64,000 nt of DNA. Origin: Capsicum annuum. Its lineage: Eukaryota > Streptophyta > Magnoliopsida > Solanales > Solanaceae. The notes under the pieces are model-generated. The model was not told where the DNA came from, searched no databases, and was given only the letters and a program-made list of their open reading frames with translations. The position numbers and the translations under genes were made by a program. Of this stretch, positions 22,697-35,459 are shown one piece after another. The stretch spans positions 97,018,711 through 97,082,710 of the forward strand of contig NC_061120.1 of the NCBI RefSeq assembly GCF_002878395.1, read 5' to 3'. Within the stretch, counting starts at the first letter, position 1, and every line of letters begins with the position of its first letter.

Positions 22697-25274
22697 TGTA
22701 AGACCCCGTAAAATTAGTAAACTTAATTCATCCTTTTAGGCTTGTCAAGGGGTCTCAGACTTAGAAATTCTAGATAAGTTCCAGACTTAGTTTAGTTTTG
22801 GCATTTGATAGTTGGAAATCTTATTTTGTGACCTTAATGTCCCTTAATGGTCCATATTTTTATTAATTCATGATCAGGAAGGTTAATACATGTTTTCGGA
22901 CAAGTTTCAAATTTTTTCAGAACTCGTTTAGACCACCTTTGGTTTCCCAAAATAGTGGAGGAATACGATCTTGGCACGCCGCATGGCCTATCACGTTGGT
23001 TAACATTGTTGCAGGTTGCCAGAGTCAAAACTACTGAGGCTTAGCACGATCATGGTGTGACATATTGGGTATTGCATCGATGTCATCGATGCGCTGCATC
23101 ACCAATCACGTTGCAGTTGTCAGTCTTTAAATGTCCGCATTTTTAAGGGTAAAAAGGTCAATTTCCCACCCCATATAAGTCTATAACATGAGATTCAACT
23201 AGGTTTTAACCAAAATATAGTTGTTTCTCTCAAATTTCCTCAAGAACAAGTCTAGATTTTTCAATTGAAGGTCCTAATCCAAGAGATTCAACCGTTAATC
23301 TTCAAGAAACTTTTATCCAAGGTATGTCAAGTGTTCATTCATGGATTTCTTTCATCCATGAAGCTCAAGAATCCCATTTTAAATGATAAATTATGACTTT
23401 TATATTGTGGATTGATTTATGACCTTGGTTATGTTATTGTATGATTCCCAAGTTGGAATCTTTAATATGTTTTCATGAAATTATGTTAATGTATGGATTG
23501 AAATCGATGAAATTAAGTTGAATGAAGGAACTTTGATGTATTAATTTGATATTTATGCCTAATCCCTAAGTCATGCATCCTAGGTGTTTGATAAAATGCC
23601 TAAGAGAATGGAAATTATGCATATAGCTCAATTGTGACCAAAATGGTAAATGCAAGCTTACCCCCATGTTCAAAATGTCTCCCATATTATTATTATGCAA
23701 TGTATTTGCTTGATGGAATGTTCATGGGATTACAGTGATGGAATCATGATATGTTTATATACAGTCCTATCCAAGAACAAGGTTATGATAACCATCTGCT
23801 TCATGAAATCCCCAACTTATTGTATTATGAATTATTGATATTGGTCATGTGTTCAAGAAGTGTCATGTCTTTTCAGTTTCATGATATCGAGTCCTGGGGG
23901 TATTGAATACCCAATAATTTAGCTGTATGCCTAGAGCCAGTGTCATGTTTTCAAGATACTCTCAGTCAAGCTATGCTCAGAAGAATTCAGTTAGTATCAT
24001 GACTTAGGAAAACTCAATACACTCAGTAATCCCAGTAATATCAAAAATCTCAATAGTTTAGTAATCGCAGTAGTATTCCGTCAGTCAATATAACTCAATG
24101 AACTCAGTCCAGTTCAGTTTAGTTAATCATGTTCAGTGTCTATTCAGATAGGAATAGGATTAAGCACCGAGTTAACCCAAGGATAGGAACACATACTACT
24201 AGCAGAGGGTGTGATTCTTAGAAGCAATCCTTGTGTTCTAGAACTATGTAGCCAGCATAGGTTGAGATATCAACACTGACAGTTGAGGGTTGATGAGGTG
24301 GATTAACGCTGTCAGATGAGGGTCCCACCATTCTTTTATGAAGATACTGCCAGATGAGGGTCACTCACAACTTGTCTTTACTAGTGGCGCGGTATTGACA
24401 CCCTTCCAATTGGGGTTACAAAACGGAGCCCAACTCTATACAAAAAAGGGGCATGCCGATTAGATGACTACTTCCCACAGTCTTAGCCTCAGCCTCAGTA
24501 AAAGAACTCAGATAGTTCTTCAGATTTATGATTTCTAGATACAATCACTCAGTTTAGTATGGAACTCAGCTAGATCAAAATCAGGACTGTCAGACACAGT
24601 CTCTCAGTTAATAGTATATCAGTTATACAAAACTTATGTTATTAGTATTCAGACTCAGTATTTAGTGTTATCACGATCCCATTTACACTTACGTGTTCAT
24701 GCATGTATTCTCACATTTATGTTATTCAGTTAGTTAGTATTGTTTATGCATATGAATCCTATACATTCAGCCAAACTCACTTTGTATACCAGTACACTCA
24801 GACGTACTGACTCATACTTTTCTTCTATGCTATGGTGTTTTACACCATAGGTTCAGACGCTTAAGTTCTCAATCGCACTTAGCTTCATATTCAACCAGCA
24901 GCAGTAGATTTCCAGTGAGTCCTCATCATTTGAGGATATCATGATTATATCATTACTTTATTATTTTAGTTTTAGTAGACGAAGTTAGTTGGGGATATGT
25001 CCCATCAACTCCACGGTTTTTAGATAGTTTAGTGGCTTTTAGACTAGATGTTGAGACTTTAGTATTTATTTCAGTTTTTGTATTGATATACCATATTTCC
25101 AGATATTACGTTTAATCAGATATTTGAACCTTATTGCCTTTCAGCCTTTTATTCCATATTTTTATAGTATATTATCCAGTGTTCAGTTATAGATATCAGT
25201 CATGGGTTAGCTTGTGGTCCTTTAGGATCATGTGCATCGTCTAGTATGTAGGGTACCAGACTCGAGGCGTTACA
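22697..25274 (+). repeat. G1 5' LTR
   Basis: 2578 bases, tgtaagaccccg...gcgttaca. Contains ctcaatgaactcagtccagt-type cag/ctcag-rich stretches and shares blocks with the G2 and G3 LTRs, such as cagtgagtcctcatcatttg. Confidence 0.92.
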
Positions 25275-25295
25275 AACTTAGTATTAGAGCCTAAG
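25275..25295 (+). other. G1 primer-binding site
   Basis: aacttagtattagagcctaa directly after the LTR, a decayed initiator-Met-type site (ttggtatcagagcc). Confidence 0.7.
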
Positions 25296-25499
25296 GTTCA
25301 ATACTATCCTAGGAAGCCTGAAGAGCCGCATCTAGTAGAGTCTTGTACATGGGTGTGTTGCGCGCCACATTTATATACAAGAGGCTATAAGATATTTTAG
25401 GAATAGTTCCCTTCTTTCAGTATTCATGTTGTGATAGTGAGCATGAGCTCAAATTTAACTCTCAATCTAATCCTCTCCCCCCCCTTTTGTTTATAGAAT

Positions 25500-26670
25500 A
25501 TGCCTTCCAAAAGAAAAAACGAAAATCAGTCAGCCCCTCAGCCCGTCCAAGCAGATCCCTTGGACGAATGTTTCTCATATAGAATTTAGAGATGCATTTA
25601 CTACTCTTGATAATTTAGTTGCTGCCTGAATAAATGAACAGCTATCATTCCAGCCAACCTAGTGGCCAATTCAGCTGCAGCTAAGATTCGGGACTTCACC
25701 CGAATGAATCCTTCATCTTTCTTCGGGTCTAAGTCAGATGAGGACCCTCAGGAATTCCCTTATCAGGTTTAGAAGGTTACATATATTATGGGGATTACTA
25801 CTAGTGAGAGTGCTGAGCTAGCTGCATATCAGTTGCTGGATGTGTCTCACACATGGTTCATGCTGTGGAAGGAAGAGACGACTATAGATATAGGGCCTAT
25901 TGAGTGGGAGGAGTTTTCTACTGCATTTCCAGAGAGATTCTTTCCTATAGAGCTGAGAGAAGCTAAGGTGTTAGAATTTATCAATCTCAGGTAGGGCAAC
26001 ATGACAGTGAAAGAGTATTCTCTTAAGTTTACTTAATTAGTTAGATTCACTCCTCATGTAGTGGCAGACAGTGGGGCCAAGATGAGTAAGTTTGTTTTTG
26101 GAGTGAATGATAGTGTGATTAATAAGTGAATGTCCGCAATGTTGATTAGCAAGATGGACATAGGCAGGTTTATGATCCATGCTCAACAGATAGAAAAAAA
26201 GAAGATTAAGATAAAAGAGAAGCAGAATAAGAGAGCAAGGATAGGTACTTTCAACTGTGCTCAGCCTAAGTTAGAGGGTGCGAATCGTTCTAGGTTCCGG
26301 AAAAAGTCCTCCATTCCAGCTCCTTCCTCAGCCAGTGCCCTAGTGCTAAAATTTAGAGATGGCAACAGGGATAGGGCGTCAGGACCTAAACCTTAGGGCA
26401 GTGTTAGCAGTTCCTGCATTCATCCTCTTTGTCAGACTTGTGGTAAGAACCATCAGGGTATTTGCAGAGTTGGCAGCGGTGTTTATTTTAGATGTGGCAA
26501 ACCAGGCCACAGGGTGAGATATTGTCCCCAGTCAGGCTTTCAGGGTCAGCATAATCGTTCCTTAGCTCAGTTCAATCACCCAAACCAGCAGGGTGCCACT
26601 TCCAGCGCCACAAGTGGGCAACGCCCAAACAGAATTTATGCTATTCAATCCTGAAAGGATCAGGAAAGTT
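25500..26670 (+). pseudogene. G1 gag
   Basis: Chromovirus gag, the particle protein. Start at 25500 (MPSKRKNENQSAPQPVQADP), aligned with the gag start of G2 at 34228. After a frame break the capsid core is open at 25788-25994: GITTSESAELAAYQLLDVSH, EWEEFSTAFPERFFPIELRE. QGNMTVKEYSLKFT and KMSKFVFGVNDSV follow, then a lysine-rich segment (26130-26396, EKKKIKIKEKQNKRAR) and a serine/proline linker. The zinc knuckle at ~26480-26525 reads VYFRCGKPGHRVRYCP: the first cysteine of C-x2-C-x4-H-x4-C is replaced by tyrosine. Several stops (25588, 26392) break it. Confidence 0.88.
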
Positions 26671-27040
26671 CTCCTGATGTAGTTACTGGTATGTTACAAA
26701 TATTTCACTTGCATGCTTACACTTTTCTAGATCCAGGAGGTTACTTATCTTGTATTACTTCTTATATAGCAGTTGATTTCAGAGTTAGTCCCAAAATTCT
26801 ACCCAAAATTCTAGCAGAGCCTTTCTCAGTCTCTACCCTAGTGGGTAAAACTATCATAGCCCGATGAGTATACAAGAACTGCCCGATTATGGTATCTCAG
26901 AAAACTACATTAGCAGACTTAGTCAAATTAGAGATAACAGATTTTGATGTCATTCTTGGCATGGATTGGCTTCATTCTTGCTATGCCACAGTCGACTACA
27001 GAAATAGAATTGTCCAATTTTATTTTTTGAATGATGGGTT
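26671..27040 (+). pseudogene. G1 aspartic protease remnant
   Basis: Retroviral-type aspartic protease region that would cleave gag-pol. The frame reads DVVTGMLQIFHLHAYTFLDP then GG at the active site; D-P-G-G replaces the usual D-S/T/P-G-A. It continues VSTLVGKTIIAR, YKNCPIMVSQKTTLADLVKL, and the second conserved motif FDVILGMDWLHSCYATVDY at ~26940-27000. Immediately afterwards (about 27040) the sequence jumps into RNase H, so the protease is directly joined to the RNase H half of pol. Confidence 0.82.
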
Positions 27041-27600
27041 TGCGTTGTGTCCTTATACAACATGGTAAGGTTATAGGTTATGCCTCTAGATAACTTAAAC
27101 CCAATGAAAAGAATTATCCGACTCATGATCTTTAGTTAGCGACCGCAGTTTTTTCTTCAAAAATTTGGAGGCACTACTTGTATAGGGTACATGTAAATGT
27201 GTTCACTAATCACAAAAGCCTTTAGTACGTATTCTCTCAGAGAGATCTTACCTCCATCAGAGAAGGTGGTTAGAGATCTTGAAAGATTATGACATAAGTG
27301 TCCTTTATCATTCGGGTAAGGCCAATGTAGTGGCTGATGTTCTCAGTATACTGTTTATAGGTAGTGTTGCTCATGTTGAGGATAGTAAGAAAAAATTAGC
27401 TCAGGAAGTCCATCAGCTTGCCCGACTAGGTGTTCTCTTAGTTGATTCAGCGGAAGGTAGTATATGGGTTCAACACAGTTTAGAATTACCCCTAGTTTCT
27501 GAAGTTAAGGAAAAGCAAGATAGAGACCCCATCCTAGTTAAGTTGAAAGAGTTAGTCAGATATCAGAAAATAGAGGTTTTCTCCTAAGGGGGAGATGCTG
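27041..27600 (+). pseudogene. G1 RNase H, joined to protease by RT deletion
   Basis: RNase H and the connector of chromovirus pol. 27045-27270 reads CVLIQHGKVIGYASR, LKPNEKNYPTHDL, IWRHYLYRVHVNVFTNHKSL, with stops at several Gln codons (cag to tag). 27279-27587 is open: KDYDISVLYHSGKANVVADV (end of RNase H), then a connector GSIWVQHSLELPLVSEVKEK. The whole RT polymerase domain that should precede it (present in G2 at 35860-36800) is missing. Confidence 0.85.
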
Positions 27601-28860
27601 TTTTGCGTTGTCAGGGTCATCTCTGTGTGCCAGGTGTAGAAGACTTGAGGCAGTGAATTCTCATAGAAACGCATGAGGAGTGGTATGAAGAGAGATATTG
27701 TAGAGTTTCTGGCTAAGTGCTCTACATGTCAGCAAGTTAAAGTTGAGCATCAAAAGCCTAGTGGGTCCATGCAAGAGTTTAATATTCCCACTTGGGAGTA
27801 GGAAGAAGTTAACATGGACTTTGTGATGGGTTTGCCTCGTACTCATTATCAGCATGATTCAATTTGGATCATTGTAGATTGGATGACCAAATCATCCTAT
27901 TTTCTTTCAGTCCATACCTTTTATTCCATCGAGGATTATGCCAAAATATCTATCAAGGAGTTGGTCAGATTACATGGTGTTTCGTTGTCTATTACATTAG
28001 ATAGAGGTACCCAGTTCACCTCTCATTTTTGGAAAGCATTCCAAAAGGCTCTAGGTACCCGAGTTTACCTCAGTATAGCTTTCCATCCCCAGACAGATGG
28101 TCAAGATGAAAGAACCATCCAGACTTTAGAAGATATGCTGCGAGAGTACGCAATTGATTTCAAGGGTATTTAGGATGACCATTTGCCTTTGATTAAGTTT
28201 GCATACAATAACAGCTATCATCCTAGTATTAAGATGGCTCCATTCGAAACTCAATATGGTAGGAGATATAGATCTTCAATCGGTTGGTTTAAAGTAGGTG
28301 AGGCCACAGTAGTAGGGCCTAACTTGGTATTCGATACGTTAGAGAAAGTCCAGTTGATCAAAGAAAGGCTCAAGACAGCTCAGAGCTTACAGAAATCATA
28401 TGCAGATGTGCACAGTTAAGATCTCGAGTTTGAGATTGGTTATCATGTGTATTTGAAAATATCTCCCATGAAGGGTGTGAAGAGGTTTGGCAAGAAAGGA
28501 AAGCTCAGTCCCCGATATATCCGTCCCTTTAAAATTCTTAGTCGTTCAGCAAGGTAGCTTATAAGCTTGAATTGCCTTCAGATCTAGCCTCAGTCTATCT
28601 AGTGTTTCATGTATCCTTTCTTAAGAAGTGTATAGGTGACCCAGCAGTTGTAGTCCCTATAGAGGGCATAGACATTTAGAACAACCTCTCTTATAAAGAG
28701 ATTTCAGTTGAAATCCTTGACTACTAGACTCGTAGACTGAGGAACAAAGAAGTTCCTCTAGTCAAAGTTATTTGGTGGAATCAGCCCGTTAAGGTAGCTA
28801 TTTGAGTAACAGAAACAGACATGTGAACCAAGTACCCTCACCTCTTCTCCGTAAACTCAG
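27601..28860 (+). pseudogene. G1 integrase and chromodomain
   Basis: Integrase inserts the cDNA; the chromodomain steers it to heterochromatin. The zinc HHCC end is KRDIVEFLAKCSTCQQVKVE (27690-27750). The catalytic core is open at 27814-28173: MDFVMGLPRTHYQHDSIWII, VDWMTKSSYF (first D), LDRGTQFTSHFWKAF (second D, usually SDRG), [20 protein letters not shown] (E). After a stop, 28183-28419 continues [20 protein letters not shown]. The GPY/F module reads GKKGKLSPRYIRPFKIL, with Arg for Gly. The chromodomain (28690-28850) reads VEILDY, TRRLRNKEVPLVKVIWWNQP, then KYPHLF. Stops and a frameshift disable it. Confidence 0.88.
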
Positions 28861-29244
28861 ACTCAGCCCAAGGTAATAGCTTTCCTTAAAGCTTATTCAT
28901 TTTTATGTTCAAATTTCAGTTACAACTTAGTATTCAGTTTCATGCTCAGATCCCCATTATAAACATGGTATCAACTACCATTGCATATTCAGTCATGTGT
29001 TCATACATCATGTCAGTCATGTATTTATGCATCAGATATGCATGAACAAGTGAATCAGTACTCCCAGTCATGGATCCATGTATCAGTTCAGTCATGAAAT
29101 CATGCATCAGATATGCATACTCAGTATGAATCTCAATAAATAAATAATGTCAGTCATGTACTCATGTTTCAGTTGTTCATGATCAGTATATACTTCAGCT
29201 TATCATTTCTCCCATCTCAGTTAGTCTCATTGGAGGACGAATGT

Positions 29245-29261
29245 TCTTAAAGGGGAGATAT
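29245..29261 (+). other. G1 polypurine tract
   Basis: aaaggggagata immediately before the 3' LTR. It matches the G2 tract aagggggagatat. Confidence 0.75.
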
Positions 29262-31832
29262 TATAAGACCCCACAAAATTTCTAAACTTAATTCATCCTT
29301 TTAGGCTTGTCAAGGGGTATCAGACTTAGAAAATTCTAGCTAAGTTCCTAGACTTAGTTTATTTTTAGCCTTTGAAAGTTTGCAATCTCATTTTGTGACC
29401 TTAATGTCCCTTAATGGTCCATATATTTATTAATTCATGACTAGGAAGGTCAATAGGTGTTTTTGGACATAACTCGTTTAGACCACATTTGGCATCTCAA
29501 AATAGTGGACCAACGCGATCTTGGCATGTCGGATCGCCTATCGCGTTGTTAACGTTGTTGCAGGTTGCCAGAGTCAAAACTACTGAGTCTTATTGCGATT
29601 ATGGTATGACTCGTCGGGTATCACGTTGATGCCGTTGATGCGCTGCACCGCTAATCGCGTCGATACCCAATTTTTAGTCATTAAATATTCGCGTCTATAA
29701 GGACAAAAGGGTCAATTTCCCACCCCTATATAAGCCTATAACACGAGATTCAACTAGGTTTTCATGAAAATATAGTTGTTTCTCTCAAATTCCCTCAAGG
29801 ACAAGTCTAGGGTTTTTAATTGAAGTAACTAATCTAAGAGATTCCACTGTTAATCTTCAAGAAACTTCTATCCGAGGTATGTCAAGTGTTCATTCATGGA
29901 TTCCTTTCATCCATGAAGCTCAAGAATCCACTTTTAAATGATAAATTATGATTTTTATGTTGTGGATTTATTTGTGACCATGGTTATGTTGTCGTACGAT
30001 TCCCAAGTTGGAATCTTTAATATGTTTTCATGAAATTATGTTAATTTATGGATTAAAATCAATAAAATTAAGTTGAATGAAGGAACTTTGAAGTATTAAT
30101 TTGATATTCATGCCTAAGACTTATGTCATGCATCTTAGGTGTTTGATAAAATGCCTAAGAGAATGGAAATTATGCATATAGCTCAATTGTGACCTAAATG
30201 GTAAATGCATGCTTACCCTCATGTTCAAAATGTCTCCCATATTATTGTTATGCAATGTATTTGCTTGATGGAATGTTCATGGGATTAGAGTGATGGAATC
30301 ATGATATGTTTATATGCATTCCTATCCATGTACAAGGTTATGATAACCATCTGCTTTATGAAATCCCCAACTTATTGTATTATTAATTGTTGATATTGGT
30401 CATGTGTTCAAGAAGTATCATGTCTTTTTAGTTTCATGCTATCGAGTCCTGGGGGTATTGAATAATCGACAATTTAGCTGTGTGCCTAAAGCCAGCGTCA
30501 TGTTTTAAAGATACTCTCAGTCAAGCCATGCTTAGTAGAATTCAGTCAGTCTCATGACTCAGGAAAACTCAGTAAACTCAGTAATCCTAGTAGTCTTAGA
30601 AATCTCAATTTTTCAGTAATCTCAGTAGTATTTTGTCAGTCAACGAAACTCAATGAACTTAGTCCAGTTTAGTTTTATTAATCATGTTCATTGTCTATTT
30701 AGATAGGAGTAGGATTCAGCACCAAGTGAACCTAAGGATGGGAGTACACGCTACCAGTAGAGGGTATGATTATTAGAAGTAATCCTTGTGTTCCAGAACT
30801 ATGTAGCCAACATAGGTTGAGACATCAATACTGATAGTTGAGAGTTGATGAGTTGGATTAATGCTGTCAGATGAGGGTCCCACCATTCTCTTATGGGGAT
30901 ACTGCCAGATGAGGGTCACTCATAGCTTGTCTTTACCAGTGATGCGGTATTGACACCCTTCCAATTAGGGTTATAGATTGGACCCCAACTCTATACAGAA
31001 AAGGGGTATGTCGGTTAGATGACTACTTCCCACAGTCTCAGTCTTAGTCTCTATAAAGGAACTTAGATAGTTCTTTAGATTCAGGATTGTAAGAGATAGT
31101 CACTCAGTTCAGTATGTAACTATGATAGTTCCATTAGAATCAGGATCGTCAGACACAGTCTCTTAGTTAATAGTATATCAGTTATATGAAACTCATGTTA
31201 TCAGTATTTAGACTCAGTAGTCAGTGTTATCATGATCTCATTTACGTTATGTATTCATGCATGTATTCTCACATTCATGTTATTCAGTCAGTTAGTATTG
31301 TTCATGCATATGAATCCCATGCATTCATCCTACCTCACTTTACATACCAGTACATTCAGACATTCTGATGCATACTTTTCTTCTGAACTATGGTGTTTTA
31401 TACCATAGGTTCGAATTCTTAAGTTCCCTACCGCACTTAGCTTTAGATTCAGCCAGTAGCAGTAGATTTCCAGTGAGTCCTCATTATTTGAGGATAGCAT
31501 AATTATATCATTACTTCATTATTTCAGTTTTAGTAGATGGATTTAGTTGGGGACCTGTCCCATCAACTCTACAGTTTTTAGGCAGATTAGAGGCTTTCAG
31601 ACTAGATGTTCATACTTCAGTATTTATTTCAATTTTGGTGTTGATAAACCATATTTCCAGATGTTATATTTTATCAGATATTTGAACCTTATGGCCTTTC
31701 AGCCTTTTATTCTGCATTTTTACTGTATATTATGCAGTGCTCAGTTATAAATATCTGTCATGGGTTAGCTTATGGTCCATCGGGATCATGAGCACCATGT
31801 AACATCCAGGTTACCAGACTCGGGGCATTACA
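29262..31832 (+). repeat. G1 3' LTR
   Basis: 2571 bases, collinear with 22697-25274, ending ggggcattaca. The first dinucleotide is ta rather than tg. Confidence 0.92.
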
Positions 31833-31837
31833 TACCA

Positions 31838-34007
31838 GCTTATGCATAAAGAGGTCTAAAGCTTAGAAATTAGCCTAAGTGTTGGGACTTAGTCATTTCC
31901 AAGGCCCCTAAACTTCAATGATTTTATTTTTGACCTTCATGACCTTAGAATGTCGATTTTTGAGTTGATTCATAATTGGGGATGTTAAAAGTACATCTCG
32001 GGTAAGTTTTGAAATTTTTAGACGAGCGTAGGAGTGTGTTTGGAAATCCAAAATAGTAGCAGCACTGGGATAAGCCCACGTCGTGCCCTCAAGTACACCG
32101 CTCCAGAGCCCACGCTGCGCCTTCTAGTGCACCACTTCAGAGCCCGCACCGCCCGCTCTTTAAGGGAATTTGAGTCAATTCCCCTCACCCAAAATCATAC
32201 ATAACACAAAATTTAGGTGCCCAAGGAGCATTATTTGCCCTATTACTTATAAAATCTTTCATGAAAGCTATCTTGTACCTCAAGAACAAACGCTAACCCT
32301 TACACAATCAATCAATAATTTCAAACTTTAAATCTCAAGAAATTCTCAAGAATCTTCATGAATTCATCTAGTGAGGTCTGTGTGATGTTTATCCATGGGT
32401 TCCTTGCACCCATGGAGTCCAAGAATCCCTTTTTGGTTTTAAATTATGATTGTTTCATGTTTAAGTTGAAATATCTCCATGAATCTCTTGTGAATTCAAT
32501 TACAAGTAATGTTTATAAGTGTTTTTCAAGTGGGATGAGCCATTACATGTTTTAAATGTTATAATTTTCATGTTGAATCCCTAAGTTATGATTTTAGTCT
32601 TGTAATCATGTTATTCTCGTATGTTTACCCATTCCCAAGATCATGGCTCTTATGTGTTTGATGAAATGCCTAAGTGTTGGATTTTGAACAATGATCCCCT
32701 ACTGTGGTTTTAAAGCTTTTATATGGCATTATTTTTAATTCCATCAGTGATGGTGGGTTATGAATATTCGATACCTATGTGATTTACATAAATCTAGTTT
32801 TTCAAGTATATAGACAGTTAATCAATGACTCTTATCAGTATAATTGGATATTCATATTCATGATTAGTACTATTAGTTATATAATAACATTCAGTTGAGT
32901 TTAGTTCAGTCCAATACTAGTGTCAGTTAAGTTGGGAGTAGGATTTAGCATCGAGCAAACCTAGGGATATGGGGATCACCCTTCAGTTAGGACTAGGGCC
33001 TTAGTAGCAGTCCCTAAGTTCCAGAATTATGTAGCCAACATAGGATTATGAGGTGTCACACACCAATTTAAGACTGACACTCTCTTAGGGATCACCCACC
33101 AGTTTAGGACTAACTTCCTAGTCCTTTGGGATATCAGATTAGTGGATCCACACAAACAGTGTTAGTTACCGTAGCCCGGTACTGAAAACCTTCTAATTGG
33201 GGTCATAGGTTGGATCCCAATTAGCTCAGATTAGGGCATGTTGGTTAGATGATACCTCCCATAGTCTCAGCACAGTATTTTAGTGTATTCTTAATTCAGG
33301 TTTGCTTAACTAAGTATACAGACTTTTAGTTATTCAATTTATAATCTTTCCGATTTCAGACTTATTTCAGATTATAGATTTATGCTTGGTCTTGCATTCC
33401 CAGATTTTACAGTTTTCATGCATTCATGTTCAGTTATAGCATGTTATTTAGTTAGTCCTTATTTTATATGCATAGTACCCCATGTATACTAGCCTAACCT
33501 CATCTCATATACTAGTATAATCATAGTACTAACCACATACTCTTCTTTGTGCTATGATGTCTTTTATCATAGGTTCAGACATATAGTTTCCTGATTGTAG
33601 TTAGATAGCTTAGCGTAATCCAGCAGCAGTAGTGTTGAGTCCTCATCCATCGGGGACATATTATGTTTATTAAGTTATTTTAGTATTTAATTTTATTCAT
33701 TCAGTCGAAGTTAGTTGGGGGTCTATCCGATTAACTTTTCTGTCAGTTTAGAGGCTTTTAGATGTTCAGATAGTCAGTTAGATACTCAGTCAGTTACTTT
33801 CAATTTTTATTAGATATTTCAGACTTATGATTGATTTGGTATTTTAGTATTTAGATTTATATTTCCTTCTCAATTTATATCACACACCGGTTTTATGTTC
33901 ATAATTATCCAGTACTCACAGCAGTTAACAACTAATGGGTCAACTTATGGTCACTTGTGACTGTAACTATCGTTGTTGTGACTAGGGGGTAGCCCTGGGT
34001 CATGAAA
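31838..34007 (+). repeat. G2 second (inner) 5' LTR
   Basis: After the right tacca copy, gcttatg continues the end of the outer LTR (gctcatggg in an intact copy) and then switches to the LTR start region (catgcataaggggtcc-like). The LTR then runs complete to gggtcatgaaa and the primer site. About 38 bases of its start are missing. The atg at the junction is a possible microhomology. Confidence 0.85.
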
Positions 34008-34022
34008 CTTGGTATCAGAGCC
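34008..34022 (+). other. G2 primer-binding site
   Basis: cttggtatcagagcc, a good initiator-tRNA-Met complement, directly after the LTR. Confidence 0.9.
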
Positions 34023-34227
34023 TAGAGTTTTAAAGTGTCCTAGAGAGTCTGAAAGCCACGTTGAGTAGAGTTTTGTGCATGGGTGTGAAGCGTACCACAC
34101 TTATGGACAAGAGGCTTCCAGATATTTTAGGAAATGTTTCCCTTTTTTGTGTACTCATGTTATGAGAAAAAGCATGATCTCTACTTAAACTCTCTTTCTA
34201 GCTCATCCTTTGTTCCATTTAAATATA

Positions 34228-35450
34228 ATGCCTCCCAAAAGAAACAACAAAAGAAGGAATGGGAATTAGCCTGCACTACTGCCTGTTCAGAAAGATCCCC
34301 TGAATGAACATGTCTCTCACATCAAGTTCAGAGATGCTTTAACTATCTTAGATCATTTAGTATCTTCTTAGAGCAATCAACGATCTACTTTCACAGCCAA
34401 TCCAGTGGAAAATATAGCTGCGGTCAGGATTTAAGACTTTACGTGGATAAATCCCTATTTGTTTTTGGGATCCAAGTTTGAGGAGTATCCGCAGGAGTTT
34501 CATGACATTGTTCAGAAAGTGATAGATATTATGGGGTTCACATCAAGTGAGAGTGAAAAATTGGCTTCATATCAGTTGCAGGATATAGCTCACACCTGGT
34601 ATAAGTAGTTGAAAGATGATAGGGGTTCTGAGGTAGGGCTTATAGAGTGGAAGGAGTTTGTCATGACTTTTCTAGACAGGTTCTTCCTATTTGAGTTGAG
34701 GGAAGATAATGTGTAGGATTTCATCAATCTGAAGCAAGGTAATATGAGTGTGAAGGAGTACTCGCTTAAGTTCACTTAATTAGCGAGGTATGCTCCTTTG
34801 ATAGTGGGTAATAATCAGTGTAAAATGAGTAAGTTTGTATCTGGTGCATCTGATAGTGTGGTCAAGGAGTTTAGGACCGCAATATTGATTAAAGAGATAG
34901 ATTTATCTAGACTTATGGTTCATGATCAGCAGATCGAGGAAGAGAAGATAAAGGATAAAGAAAGAGAGAATAAGAGGGCTAAGGCAAGTAATTTTAAATT
35001 TTCTCAGTCGAGGTCAGATGGTGTTAACCATTCTCAGTTCCATAAGAAATTCTCAGCTCCAGATCCATCTTCATCTAGTGCACCAGTGCCAAAGTTTAGG
35101 AATGATAGTAGGGATAGAGCACTAGGCTCTAAGTCAGAGGGTAGCATAAACAGTGGTCGTACCAATCTGCTTTATGGAAAATATGGTAGGAATTATTAGG
35201 GTGTGTGTAAGGCTAGTAGTTATGCGTGGTTTGGGTATGGCAAACTACGGCACAGGTTTAGAGAGTGTATAGTAGTTGCTCATAGGGGAAAGGATTTGCA
35301 CCAATAGGGCCAGTCCAATCTGTCATCAGCTTCAGTAGGTCGCCCGACTCAGTAGGGTGCCAATTCCAGTGCCACTAGTATGGTCAGTGCTAGAATATAT
35401 TGTATACACTCTAGTTCCGATAGGATAGGACGGTTCTTCTAACGTAGTTA
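34228..35450 (+). pseudogene. G2 gag
   Basis: Chromovirus gag. Start at 34228 (MPPKRNNKRRNGN) with the same position and opening as the gag of G1. Core: MGFTSSESEKLASYQLQDIA, TWYK, IEWKEFVMTFLDRFF, LKQGNMSVKEYSLKF. The open part at 34798-35199 has KMSKFVSGASDSVVKEFR, EEEKIKDKERENKRAK and a serine/proline linker. The zinc knuckle at ~35215-35270 is YAWFGYGKLRHRFREC: only the last His and Cys of the C-C-H-C set remain. At least six in-frame stops. Confidence 0.85.
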
Positions 35451-35459
35451 TGGGTACGT

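Larger units (their letters stand above)
22697..31832 (+). mobile_element. Ty3/gypsy chromovirus G1 (innermost nest)
   Basis: Plus-strand element of 9.1 kb with ~2.57-kb LTRs, flanked by perfect 5-base duplications tacca (22692-22696 and 31833-31837). The uninterrupted LTR end of G2 has a single tacca at 43023-43027. The interior (25275-29261) has gag, protease, RNase H, integrase and chromodomain, but the reverse transcriptase is deleted. The two LTRs differ visibly throughout, so the insertion is old. Confidence 0.93.

Noticed and set aside
34008..34022. tRNA gene fragments (ggtatcagagcc and variants)
   Set aside because: They sit at LTR inner edges and are primer-binding sites; no cloverleaf can be drawn around them.
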